Positions 11,036 through 22,700 of a stretch of DNA of 64,000 bases are shown piece by piece. Position 1 is the first letter of the stretch. Each line of letters opens with the position of its first letter. Origin of the DNA: Dryas octopetala (taxonomy: Eukaryota; Streptophyta; Magnoliopsida; Rosales; Rosaceae); NCBI GenBank assembly GCA_963921425.1, contig OY992836.1, forward strand, positions 10,695,304 to 10,759,303, given 5' to 3'. Position numbers and translations under genes: made by a program. Below the pieces are notes generated by a model. It was given only the letters and a program-made list of their open reading frames with translations. It had not been told where the DNA came from and made no database searches.

Positions 11036-11930
11036 ATATATATATATATATATCTTATACTTTTTTTGTATACTTGTAAATTCGCTTAAAATAGCTTAAG
11101 ACTCGAAAAAATCTTACGAACTCCTATTGATGAGTACTATTTTTCTATGGGGTCAAAATACCAATTTCACTTCTTAAATTTTCTAGAAAATTTCAACTCC
11201 TCAAACTAATTTTCAAAAAATAATATTTAAAATTAATAAAAGTTTGGAAATTCATAATATAATTTCCAAAGTACAAAACATACGAGGTTGGTACCGTTGA
11301 ATTCATAATGATAAGTACTACCTTCCCGTGGTCTCGCCTTGGTCAAAATTTTGCTTTGGGTAAACTCAAAAATTCAACACCAAAGAGGACAAATTAAATT
11401 TTTAACCAAAATAATTCTAGAAAAAATCTAGAATATCCATGAAATTCCCAAAATATATTCGAAAAAGTTCCGGGTATCACATCCGGCTTGTTCATGCCTT
11501 TGCCAATTCCTAGCCAACCATAAGTGGATCTTAGTATGGATTTTGTTTTGTGGTTGTGGATAGATTTTCATAGATATATCGTTGCAAAAAGATGAAGTTG
11601 ACATATATTGTTGCAAATTTCACTTCATTCCTTGCAAAAAGACCACTGATGTTGTGAATGTGGCTCAAATTTTCTTGCGTGAGATATATATCTTTTACAT
11701 GGTTTACGTTATTCCATTGTTTCTAATAGAGATACTTGTTTTATCAGCCACTTTTGGAGGTGTTTATGGAAGCTTGCTAACACGAAGCTGATTTTAGTAG
11801 TGCCTATCATCCTCAAATTGATCTAAAAACCCAGCAAAAAATAAGAGTAAGTTTCAGCCTAATTTGTTTGTGTACGCGCGCGGAGCTGGAAAAATTACAC
11901 TACTAAGCGCTCGATAGCTTGCCGAGAGCT
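11036..11930. other. AT-rich stretch, only a weak exon-like remnant
   Basis: A TA microsatellite lies at about 11,036-11,053, then unremarkable AT-rich DNA. The only item of note is the possible exon-2 remnant of defensin-like copy E near 11,590-11,670 (two adjacent cysteines followed by a third after a short gap). Confidence 0.35.
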
Positions 11931-11934
11931 TGGC

Positions 11935-12125
11935 GGATGCAGATGCACCCTTTTAGGTTGCATATGCATTTTTTTAGGTTGCAGATGTCTGTTTTAGGTT
12001 GCAGATTCATCTTTTTAGGTTGCAGATGACATGTTTTAGGTTATAAATGTAGGTTTAAGGTTGCAAATGCACTTACAGATAAAGCTTTCAGATGTAGATT
12101 AGGTTGCAGAATTTGCAACTGCCGA
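11935..12125. repeat. Degenerate minisatellite of about 19-22 bp units
   Basis: The core tttaggttgcagatg recurs about eight times in direct orientation with spacing of roughly 19-25 bp. It is bracketed by inverted-looking GC-richer strings (ccgagagcttggcgg before, gccgagtgctc after). Similar bracket strings occur near 13,100 and 56,890 without the minisatellite. Confidence 0.8.
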
Positions 12126-12747
12126 GTGCTCTTCTCATTTTAGTTTTCGAATTAAAGCATCCTTTATTTATTTAGAATGAAAATACCAAAAATGACATGC
12201 TTTTGTGAAAAGGGGGTTGGAGGAACTCTTCCAACCATGGATTGAGACAAAGTATTGTTCTCCAAATTATACATATAAATAAGTATTTTCTATTTAATTA
12301 CTTTATGCGCGCAATTTTATTTTATTTTATTTCCAATGGAAGAGGATAGAAAATCAACATCCCCTTGTAAATTCTATAAAGTAGCCCCCACAGTTTTGAA
12401 TGTATCAATAAAGGATAAGTTCCATCTCTTTGTCACCTATACAAAATTTCAAAATGTGGGGACTTACTCACATTTCAATACAAATGCTAATCCAAAAGCA
12501 AAACAGACTGATTTTGATTTTGATTTTGAATTTGAATTTGAATTTTGTTTTTGGTAAGCAGAATTTTTCGTTCTATCTTTACGAGTTTTGTTCACAATTA
12601 TGATTTTGACATGGACTATATAATCTCATACACATGTAATTAACTAAAGGATAACAACATGTTTTCCCTTTTTAATCATGCACAACCATGTTTTCCCTTT
12701 TAATCTCTACAAATAATAGCAATTTTTTTTTCCCAACATGAAGATCA

Positions 12748-13508
12748 AAATTTTACTTAAGAGGACAATACAGATTATAGAATTAGAACTTTGACTCTCT
12801 TCAAAAACAAAAGAAGAGAAGGGAGGACATGAATCGAATTATAAGAAAAAGGGAGGACATGAATCGAATTATCACAATCGTTGTAGGAATATGTGATCTA
12901 CCACTAGTACTATACCGAGTAATTTATTACTATAATCTGTTTAGAAGTGTTTTTTTTTTTTTTTTTAACTTTAATTTTCAAACCCAAAATACTAAAACAC
13001 TTATAATAAATTACTCTCAAATCCAGTTTTTGAAAGATTTTTAACTGAAGACCCAGCCAAATAAAAAATTAATTGAATGCCAATCTATTCATATACGCGC
13101 GGACGGAGGGGAAAAAAGTGGTACCGAGCGCTTGGCAAAATTTTACTTAAGAAGACAATGCAGATTATAGAATTAAAACTTTGACTCTCTTCAAAAAAAG
13201 AAGAGAAGGGAGGACATGAATCGAATTATAAGAAAAAGGGAGGACATGAAACAAATTATAAGAAAAAGGGAGGACATGAATCGAATTATAACAATCGTTG
13301 TAGGAATATGTGATCTACCACTAGTACTATATCGAGTAATTTCTTACTATAATCTGTTTAGAAGTGTTTTTTTTTTTTACTTTAATTTTCAAACCCAAAA
13401 TACTAAAATACTTATAATAAATTACTCTCAAATCCAGTATTTGAAAGATTTTTAACTGGAACCCAGCCAAATAAAAAATTAAGTAGAATGCCAATCTATC
13501 CATGTACA
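12748..13508. repeat. Tandem duplication, two copies of about 380 bp
   Basis: Copy 1 (12,748-13,136) and copy 2 (13,137-13,508) share aaaattttacttaag, gggaggacatgaatcgaat, gatctaccactagtact and an A/T-rich end in the same order. The gggaggacatgaa-cgaattataagaaaaa submotif is itself repeated two to three times in each. No gene is seen. Confidence 0.88.
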
Positions 13509-13721
13509 CGCTTACAGGCCTCGACACCTATTAAAAATCATGGGTTCTCGATTTTGTATGTTTGAATAGGTTTTTGTGAGTGTTTGGTTTGGGAAAAAGA
13601 ATAAAAAATGGGAATTTTGGATATTTGTTCTTGGCCGGGTAGGGTCGGATTTTGTGGTTTGATGAAATTTGTTTGGTTTTAATTTTGATTTGGTACTCTG
13701 TGTGGTTATTGAGACAAGGCA

Positions 13722-13724
<3 letters not shown>

Positions 13725-13807
<83 letters not shown>
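13725..13807. repeat. (GA)n microsatellite
   Basis: An uninterrupted GA tract of about 83 bp. It generates an artificial Arg-Glu open frame and heads the first unit of the next tandem duplication. A short GA tract (14,239-14,256) heads the second unit. Confidence 0.97.
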
Positions 13808-13809
<2 letters not shown>

Positions 13810-14678
13810 CGCCAGACTGGCGAAGTGAAGTCGTTGGAACCTAAGTCGTCGAAACCTGCACTGTCTGCAGGTGAGGGTGGAGATTGTGGGGGAGGGAGGA
13901 GGGGCTATGGGTTGGGAGAACCTGCACTAATTTTTTTTGTTCTTCTTTTGTTTTGTTTTGTTTTTCAATTATTTTATTTTTAAAGGTTTATTGATTTTAT
14001 TATTTTTTTTCTTTGTATATGTGACTATTTTTTAAAGGCATGTCATTGTAGTACGTCGACTATTAACGGTTTCCTAGATAGAAAACTTGACAGAGGTATG
14101 TTGGTGTCAAAAAAATGGTAGTTGAGGTACGTCTGTCAACTTTTTTTTATTGGGGTACTAATTTGAAAAATTGTGTAAACTTGAAGTACATGCATATAAT
14201 TTGCTCATTTTTTTAATTATCTACAACTATCGTTCATTAGAGAGAGAGAGAGAGAGGGTCCGCTGGACCAGCAAAGAGAAGTCGTTGGAACCTAAGTTGT
14301 CGAAACCTGCACTGTCTGCAGGTGATGGTGGAGATGGTGGGGAGGGAGGCGGAGCTACGGGTTGGGAGAACCTGCACTAATTTTTTTTGTTCTTCTTTTG
14401 TTTTGTTTTGTTTTTCAATTATTTTATTTTTAAAGGTTTATTGATATTTTTTTTTTGTCTATGTGACTATTTTTTATTTTTTAAAGGCATGTCAGTGTAG
14501 CATGTCGACTATTAACGGCCTCCCAGACGAAAAACTTGACAGAGGTATGTTGGTGTCAAAAAATGGTAGTTGAGGTACGTCTGCCAACTTTTTTTTTTTT
14601 ATTGGGATAACTTGAAAAATGGTGTAAACCTAAAGTTAATTTGCCTATTTTTGTTAATTATCAACAACTGTCGTTCAT
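13725..14678. repeat. Tandem duplication of a GA-headed unit (about 440-510 bp)
   Basis: Unit 1 (13,725-14,238) and unit 2 (14,239-14,678) share gtcgttggaacctaag, cctgcactgtctgcaggtga, a GC-richer patch, then tttttaaaggtttattgat and cttgacagaggtatgttggt. They end at tcgttcat. The GA tract is much longer in unit 1. No coding gene. Confidence 0.88.
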
Positions 14679-14971
14679 CATATTTAAACTAAGGATATCC
14701 TCCCACAAAGAAAAAACTAGTGCCACCACTAAATCAAAATGACTGGCACTAGAAAGAATAAATTGAATTAAATTGATAGACAATAATCATAACCTATGAT
14801 GAGCTAACAATATTTCGAACTGAATTATGCATGGCATGGACCACGATGGGACATGACTCTCACACTCGAGTACCAAACTATTATATCCAAAATACTAATC
14901 ATGTCCTCTGCTATCTAGTACTAGTAACCAAACAAGGCCTTAGTGTATTCACATAGTTATCAATAAGAGAA

Positions 14972-15905
14972 GGATTTTTTTTCATTTTTAGTACTTAAAC
15001 TACGACCATTGTCTCAATGTTATACTTGAACTTTTATTTATTTCAATTGAATACCCAAACTTTTATTTTGTAACTAATAGATACCCAAGTGAATTTCTGT
15101 TGAAATTGTTAACAGAAGTTAGGGACAATATGGTCACTTAAAAAAACTAATAAACCTTTAAAAATAATATAAAATATAAAACAAATAAATAATTGAATTG
15201 AAAAAAAAGGAAAATAAAAAAAGAAGCCTAGCAACCCCTTCGCCCCCAAACCCTCCTCCCTCCCCCTCCTCCCCCTCCCCCTCCCCCTCCCCCTCCCCCT
15301 CCCCTTCCCCCGCCCCTGCATTGGCAACCAAACCCACCCACCTCCCTTCCTCCCTCCCTCCCCCCCCTCTCCGACCTTAATTGATATTGTTGTCCTCGGC
15401 AATGGCGACAGCTCCAAAGGATTCGGCGCTAAGGACCCGTTGGTCCACGGTCCACCAGTCATCGATCATATTCGACAGCTTCTGTTGCGTGGTGGAGGGA
15501 GGGTCCGTCAAGTTGTCAAGTTCCAATCGACGTCATTGAAGACGATAAGATCAAGGCTGGAGAAGGGGAGGGAAGTGGGTGGGTTGGGTTGCCGATGCGG
15601 GGGAGGGGGAGGGAGGAGGGTTTGGGGGCGAAGGGGTTGCTGGGCTTTTTTTTTTTTGTTTTTTGTTTTTTTTCAATTTAATTATTTATTTGTTTTATAT
15701 TTTATATTATTTTTAAAGGTTTATAGTTTTTTTTTAAGTGACCATATTGTCCCTAACTTCTATTAACAATTTTAACAAAAATTCACTTGGGTACTTATTA
15801 GACACAAAATAAAAGTTTGGGTACTAAATTAGGACAAATAAAAGTTCAGATACCACATTGAGACAATGGTCAAAGTTTAGGTACTAAAAATGAAAAAAAA
15901 AACCC
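14972..15905. mobile_element. Mutator-like TIR element (934 bp) with 9-bp target duplication
   Basis: Long imperfect inverted repeats of about 300 bp (left: catttttagtacttaaact; right: agtttaggtactaaaaatg) surround a strongly strand-biased C/G-rich centre. It is flanked by the direct repeat ATAAGAGAA (14,963-14,971 and 15,906-15,914). The 9-bp duplication fits the Mutator superfamily. Open frames inside are low-complexity Pro/Ser or Gly/Arg runs, not a transposase. Confidence 0.88.
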
Positions 15906-16102
15906 ATAAGAGAAACAAACTAAAGAAACCTTACCTCAATTCAAGTTCAAATTAAACCTAAAGCAGAAATGATGAAGATGAACGGTTTGGATAGGCCAAC
16001 AAAGCAGAAGTCTTATACATAAGTACTACCAAATCAATTAAAATGATCCAACAAAATAACCTTCAGACATTACAATATATCTACAAGATTGTAATTAACT
16101 AA

Positions 16103-19100
16103 TTAAATGATAAAGAGGATGGAGGGGTCGCAGCAACACTCGTCAATAAGGCAACAGCAACACAAAGCAGCAAGACTGTGACAGCACATCCAAACAAACA
16201 CAAATACATTAGGGATTTTGTAAAAATAATACTATTTGTTTTACCATTCATCTAACAATGTTATGTGCTATCTCTTTAATGAAGGCATGACGTAATATTT
16301 GTGTGGGTTTCAATCTCTATTTGAGATGATATATAAAAGAGATAATTAGGCCGGAATCTTTTAGAAAAATAATATTTTTAGATAGAGAATAGAGGTGTTT
16401 TAAAATTAGAAAATTAGGATTAAATACCAAATCTTAATAATTTTTTTGTATAACATGAAGACTATATAATATTTCAATTGAACTACCAAATTTAAATGTA
16501 TTTTTTTAGATTAAGTCACAAATATGTTGGCCCCTTTGATTTGAGTCTTTTCCATTTGACATTTTTGTCCTTTGGCCCACATATGATGGGTGTTAGTTAA
16601 AATTTATAAGGTTTTGACAAAATTGCCCTTGAGACTTTTATATTATCTTGAAAATTTACTAATATAGTCTCAACTTCACATTTAGTTGTGACTATACGAT
16701 ACTCACAATTTCAAATTTAGTTGTGACTGAACGACAGTCACATCTAAGTTGTAAGACAGTCAAAGTTAAGTTATAGTCACAGTTAAGTTGTAACTTAATT
16801 AAATTTTTTTTAGAGAAATTATACTACAATATAGTATAAATAGAGGTCAAAACAATACTTTTACTCAAAATAATATATAGTATAGTGGTGTGAATTGTCT
16901 CTTTCAATTTACCAAGACAGTCACAGTTAAATTGTGACTGAATTGTTTTTTTTTTTTAATACAAAATAGTATAAATTAATGTAATATTTGTGATGTAATT
17001 TTATTTTTATTTTTTTTATTATAGTGGCATGTGATGTAATATTTGTAAATTTTAACATCTTTTACTTTATTATTTTGTTTGACTTTTCAACTAGTACCTA
17101 ATCTAAAATGTTATTTAATTTTAGTACCTAAACTAAAAAGTTATTGAAATTTAGTAGTTAAAATCAATAGACCTTTTTAAAATTTATAAGAAAATTTATT
17201 TAATTCATAATAAAGTCTTTTAATTTATAAGAAATTTTTTTAATTTATAATAAAGTCCTTTTAATTTATAAGAAAAGATCCATTGATTTTAACTACTAAA
17301 TTTCAATAACTTTTTAGTTTAGGTACCAAAATTAAATAGTATTTTAGATTAGGTACTAGTTGAAAAGTCAAACAAAATAATAAAGTAAAAGGTATTAAAA
17401 TTTATAAATATTACATCACATGCCACTATAATAAAAAAATAAAAATAATATTACATCACAAATATTACATTAATTTATACTATATTGTATTAAAAACAAA
17501 AAATCAATCCAGTCACAACTTAACTGTGATGTCTTGGTAAATTGAAAGAGACAACTCACACTATTATACTATGTATTATTTTGAGTAAAAGTATTGTTTT
17601 GACATCTATTTATACTATATTGTAGTATAATTTCTCTAAAAAAAAAATTCAATTAAGTCACAATTTAACTATGACTATTTCACAACTTAGATGTGACTGT
17701 CGTTCAATCACAACTAAATTTGAAGTTGTGAGTGTCGTATAGTTACAACTAAATATGAAATTGAGACTACATTAGCAAATTTTCAAGATAATATAAAAGC
17801 CTGAAGGGCAATTTGTCAAAATCTTATAAAGTTTAACTAACACCCATCATGTGTGGGCCAAAGGACAAAAATGTCAAATGGAAAAGGCTCAAATCAAAAG
17901 AGCCAACATATTTGTGGCCTAATATAAAAAACTACATTTAAATTTAGTAGTTCAATTGAAATATTATATGGTCTTCATGCTATACCAAAAAATTATTGAG
18001 ATTTAGTATTTAATCCTAATTTTCTATATAAGAAAATCTTTTGAATTCATAAGAAAATCCTTTTAATTCATAATAAAGTCCTCCCCGATTTGAAGGTTAT
18101 TTTTCCTCTTAGGATGTAGAGTGGGCTTTCTAGAGGCTGCATGTTAGGTTTTAACTTCGGGATTTTGTACGGAGCTCAAAATTTTAAAACCTAACATAAA
18201 GTTGTCAAAGAAGAAAAATAAAATGACTTGATTAAAAATTCTAAATCACTACCGGTCTTTGTCTAAGAAAGACTCATAAACTAGACTGGCCTCTAAGTCT
18301 TCTTATATAAAATGATTTTATATAGTACAAACCGAGACAGTCCAAACTTATGATAAGCACCCTTGATGATTATTTCCTACAGGTAGATCTTTATCTCTTC
18401 AGATCACCTACTCTGCTGAAAATTAGTTATATGAAGAACAACTCTGGCATAATATATGCCACTATAAGTAAAATTATTTTACTTATTAAATATTGTAGAA
18501 GGATATATTAACCAGCCAAAAATAAATAAGAAAATATAGATGGATGAGGAAGTTTAATTACCATCCCTCAAGGAAACCTGGCTCTCTCCTTGGTGGCGGA
18601 GCAGCATATGCATATTGCGGAGGTGCCATTACTGGAGGGCCTTGATAATAACCTACACAAAATTCGCCAACAAATTTAGAATAAATAATTAAAAAATTAT
18701 TAGAAAAAAACCAAAAAATAAACAAAAGGTCTGTAATAAATAAGTGCTTGTTCATCATCTAAAACATGGAAAAGGAAATTGGTCAAAAGGGACTTAATGT
18801 AATGAGACAGGACAACCTTGAGTTCCCAAAGAAGAGTATAGTGACACAGAACAAGTTTAGAATCTTTAAAACTAAAACAAATTAAACAATCAATCCATAG
18901 TCCCAAACTTGTATAGTGGCAATTATTATTGAAATTCAAATAGACTTGCTGGTGATTAACTATAGAGAACAAGAAAAACCCATAATATGGCAGTTTAAAA
19001 TCAGGAAAAATTAATTAATTAAGGTGTTAAAAACATAAGACAGAGCAGAAATTAGAGATAATACCTTGTCCTTGATGAGCAGGGTAGGGATAACCATACT

Positions 19101-19113
19101 TTTGGTCACTCAT
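16103..19113 (-). CDS. CYSTM family protein (cysteine-rich transmembrane module), three exons
   Basis: Exons on the minus strand: 19113-19065, 18652-18562, 16175-16103, joined as 213 nt (70 aa plus stop) with GT-AG introns. The N-terminus (MSDQKYGYPYPAHQGQ) and the middle are rich in Tyr, Pro, Gln and Gly. The last exon supplies the hallmark C-terminal module: GCLAALCCCCLIDECCCDP at about residues 46-64, a short hydrophobic Cys-rich segment thought to insert in or associate with membranes. Families of this type are linked to stress tolerance and redox or metal handling; the exact role of this member is unknown. Exon 2 alone reads through into an intronic stop (ending GFLEGW), which would mislead a single-exon annotation. 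Intron 1 is 412 nt; intron 2 is 2.4 kb and holds a large foldback. An AT-rich TATA element lies about 100 bp upstream. Confidence 0.9.
16330..18300 (-). mobile_element. Dispersed element X, long copy, inside CYSTM intron 2
   Basis: The outer flanks of the intronic foldback (16,330-16,406 and 18,026-18,300) match, in reverse orientation and in order, the two halves of a roughly 400-bp sequence at 51,700-52,105 (shared strings: taaatcactac, ttatattaggttttaa / aacctaacat, and ggcctaattatct). The intronic copy is therefore the same element with about 1.6 kb of extra hairpin in the middle. A further partial copy lies at 56,955-57,060. Confidence 0.65.
16407..18025. repeat. 1.6-kb foldback (two inverted arms of about 0.8 kb) in CYSTM intron 2
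   Basis: The left arm runs 16,407 to about 17,215 and the right arm about 17,225 to 18,025, inverted around 17,216-17,225 with almost no spacer. Matching strings include ttaggattaaata / tatttaatccta at the outside and gttaaaatcaatag / ctattgattttaac-like ends at the centre. The arms appear more than 90% alike by eye. Because it lies in an intron, the CYSTM primary transcript would fold into a very long hairpin. Confidence 0.9.
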
Positions 19114-19212
19114 GTCTGCTAATTGAACACCCAAGCTTTTGGACTGAAATGAAATGAACAGAGAGTTATGATTTATGAATGACTGAGGAAGAGAAAATCC
19201 TGATTTCTTTGG

Positions 19213-19220
19213 CTTTTATA
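19213..19220 (-). promoter_or_regulatory. TATA box of the CYSTM gene
   Basis: TATAAAAG on the minus strand, 100 bp upstream of the start codon, in a suitable position for a leader of about 70 nt. Confidence 0.65.
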
Positions 19221-19524
19221 CTATTAACAAGTTCTGGTTTAAACCAAAAAGTAGTCATAGAATCATAAATAAATTGCACGCATCACCTGCTTTAATGTCC
19301 TTTCTTTCTTTTTTTCTACTCACTCAACATTCCTGTCTCACCTTTCTTTTCTTAGGTACCCCACAGGATATGATTGGGGCACTCCGGCTTTCTTTTTGGG
19401 CGCTTCTATCTGCATTCAAATTTTTGCTCATCCAACTCAGTTTTTAGAAACAACAAATAGTTAATTTAGTGGTATCATTTTTCCCAACTTTAAAAGATGT
19501 CTTGTATTGAAATTGTGTGGCTTG

Positions 19525-19711
19525 CAGTAATGCTACACTTACTACATTTTTATACCACAATTTCATACCACCTTATATGGCATTCATGCATTAGATACTA
19601 AAAAATAAAAAATAAAACTTAAAAAAGAAAAAGGAAATACCCTTCCAGTAAAGTAATGACACATAAGGTGGTATACAAATGTAGGAAAAAAAATGTGGGA
19701 CAATTAACATT
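19525..19711. mobile_element. MITE (187 bp) with long target duplication
   Basis: The ends are imperfect inverted repeats (left: aatgctacacttactacatttttataccac; right: its counterpart ending cacataaggtggtata...acatt). The element is flanked by the identical direct repeat ATTGTGTGGCTTG (19,512-19,524 and 19,712-19,724). A duplication of 9 or more bp suggests a Mutator-like MITE; the extra identical bases may be chance. Confidence 0.8.
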
Positions 19712-19724
19712 ATTGTGTGGCTTG

Positions 19725-22700
19725 ATATAAGTTAATACATGTGAAAATAAGTTTCATATTGAAAAAAGTAACTCAACGATCAATAAAATATTGAATAATT
19801 ACTATATCTAAGTGTTTAAAAAAAATCATAATACTTAAAAAATCATAATACTGAAACTTTATGAAGATTTGTAATTCAGTACTTAAAGGTTTTGTGCTTA
19901 GATCATTGATGATGCACAGTAAAAAAAAAGGGATTCAACTTCAATTATCAATCCCTTTTTTTTATTTTTATTTATCGTGCATTGTTAAAAAGGAGGGTTC
20001 AACTTCAAACCAGTCCAAAAAAAAAAACTTCAATTGTCAAGAATCCTACTGATTTCTTACCACTTAGCTGTTCAGTTAGTGGTATTCATTTTTTATGTAG
20101 AGAGATCGCAAGTTTGATTTTCCACTTTCTAAGATTAAAATAAAAATATAAAATACAGTGCTTTTTTTTTTTTTTTTTTGCTCTTAGGTACTAAATTTTG
20201 TTGGGCGCAAAGTAGTAAATTTTGTTTTCACAAGTGGCAAGTTGCCTGGTATCGTGGTCCTCGTGGAACGCGTAATTGAAGACACATACAACATTCAACT
20301 ATAGACGTGGCATCATTACGGCAGAATCGGAACCACAGTGGAGTGCTCAGATCAAAAGCACAATCCTTTAAGTTCAAACTTGACGAAGACCAAGCGTGGA
20401 GACTGATGACCAAAAAAAAAAAACCACAACAATAATTGTATCATGTTCATGTGATATGAATGGCTATTAAAATTTAGATTTTATTATGTTTTCTCTTCTT
20501 TTTTTCTTTTTCTATTTTCAATTTCTGTAAAAGGGGTCCAAATCTTAAAATCTTAAGGTTAATTCCTACGTGAGAGATTTGGGACTATACATGAAACACC
20601 ACAGCCTGTATTCTATTCTATCTTCTTATATTATGGTATTATACGGCAGGCTTTATTTGCTGAGTGGAAGAAATTAAGAATGTGAAGGAATGTGTGATGG
20701 AAAATGAATGGTCCAATTGGAAAGGGTTGGTTAAGGTTTGTTTAGACGTATTTGTCAGTTGTTAATGGTTTGTCAAAAAGGGCAGGACCGACTTATCATC
20801 TAGTTGGTTTTCTGCTTTCGGTCACGAGTATTGATTCTCAGATTCTATCTCTGTTTGGGTATAAGTTTGCAACTTATTGGGACTAATTTTTGATTGCTGA
20901 GTCTCAATTATTTTTTCGGGATTAAATTTAATTTTAATAAAGCCGGACTTGCAACTAATTAGTAGAGTAATAAAGTGATTGGTTACATGATTGAAGCTAA
21001 GCTAATAATGTGTTGACACCACTATTATTTTATTTGTTAACAACATAAAAACTTGGAGACGATTTTTTATTTTTTTTTACCACGATACGAAAACTCTTAA
21101 CATACCTAAAACTGAATAAAAGTCGAACTTCACCTGAGAAATCACTGAGGCAATAAAGGAATGAGTCCAAATGGTGAAAAGAGTACGTAACAAAATGATC
21201 AATGTGAGCAAGAGAATGAGTTCAAATTATAAAAAGGGTAACATGATGATCAAGAGTATTTGCAACATCGTTTGATGAAGTCAATCACTTGATCTTTAAT
21301 TTGCTTGCCGCGCGACTATTTTTTGTTCATATAACATAAACTTAGGGACGTATGGAAACCCTAGAAAAATCGCTGACGCAGTAAAGAAATGAGTCCAAAG
21401 AGTAAAAAGAATAACAGAATGATCAATGCATGTGAGCAATAGTGTAACAACACCGTTTGATAAAGATTTGATGAAGTCTTTGGTCAAAAAAAAAAAAAAA
21501 AAAAAGATTTGATGAAGTCATTCTTAGACTGTTCACCACTCCACTCTTTGAGAAAGACACAAAATAGGTAAAGTAGTTATACAGAAGAAAAAAAGAAAAA
21601 GAAAGAAGGAAACTTTCACAAAGCACAATAGTCTCATGTGGTTAAAAGCTCTCAAACAATGATGTAGTGAGGTGCGTTCTTTGGTATTGCATGTACCCTA
21701 TATAAAATAAAATATATTTAAATAAAAAAAAGATATAAAAAAGAAAAAGGTAGGGTTAATACTTAATATGGTACCAATATTGGAGTAGTTTGAGAACCTG
21801 GGAAAAAGAAAGAGCACCTCATGCTCTGGCACTTGACACCATACTTTATAAAAGTCAAGACTATCAACGTATAAATGTTATCCATATGCTAGCAGCTAGC
21901 CTAAGGCCCTAAGCACATAGCATTCTTTTCTTTGAAAATATTATCACTTGGTTCATTGCTTCATACTCCTTGTGTTGTGAGGCAACCTTTTAATGACCTT
22001 ATCCTCCAAACTACGTCATTACACCAACTCCATTAGTTCAGGGATCTTGATTTTCATTTTGGACTTTCCATCTTAATTCTTAGAGCAGTCGCAAGCAAGC
22101 GGGGTTATCAAATTTTGTTCATCAAATAACGTTTTATTTATTTAAATCTGGACCCACTTTAAATCTGAGTTGTTTCTTAGCGATATCATTATTTGGTGAA
22201 TAAATTGGTCACCCTAACTTTATCGTAAGAGTATGTGAGGACTTATAACTTCAGTTACCCCTACAACCATGACAAAGAATATATAAGAAAATAATACAAA
22301 TATTCAATACTCATTAGGTCATTCTACAGCACTTACCCCTATAGCAATTACTCTCCCCATCATCTGAATCAGAAAGAAAAAGGAAAACACATGCAGCGAT
22401 ATCTCTTATATATGAATCGTATCAACAAAACAGAGTTACCAAAATGATATCTGTCTGTTTTCTAGTAAACAAACACAGCTCTTGCATAATATGAACATCC
22501 ACAGATCACAAGAAAGAACCTGTTATATGAGTTCCAACTAGCAGGTTGTTTTCAAATGCAAATCTAACAAATGACATGGTCCAGAGAAACTGCATAATAT
22601 GATCACAAAAAAAAAAAAAAAAAAAAATTGAAGCTAAAAAACAGCTGCAATTGGTTTGCTCAAATGTTGGGATATTCACTCTGAAAGATCTCCAACTCTT

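Noticed and set aside
13669-13983. 104-codon frame with a long Arg-Glu run
   Set aside because: Produced by the GA microsatellite.
15109-15766. Pro/Ser- and Gly/Arg-rich frames on both strands
   Set aside because: They mirror each other across the inverted arms of the 14,972-15,905 element; no gene.
19905-19990. Small hairpin as a microRNA precursor
   Set aside because: The stem is almost entirely A/T runs, as expected by chance in this composition.
20165-20425. SINE between a poly(T) and a poly(A) tract
   Set aside because: No target duplication and no A/B boxes were found.
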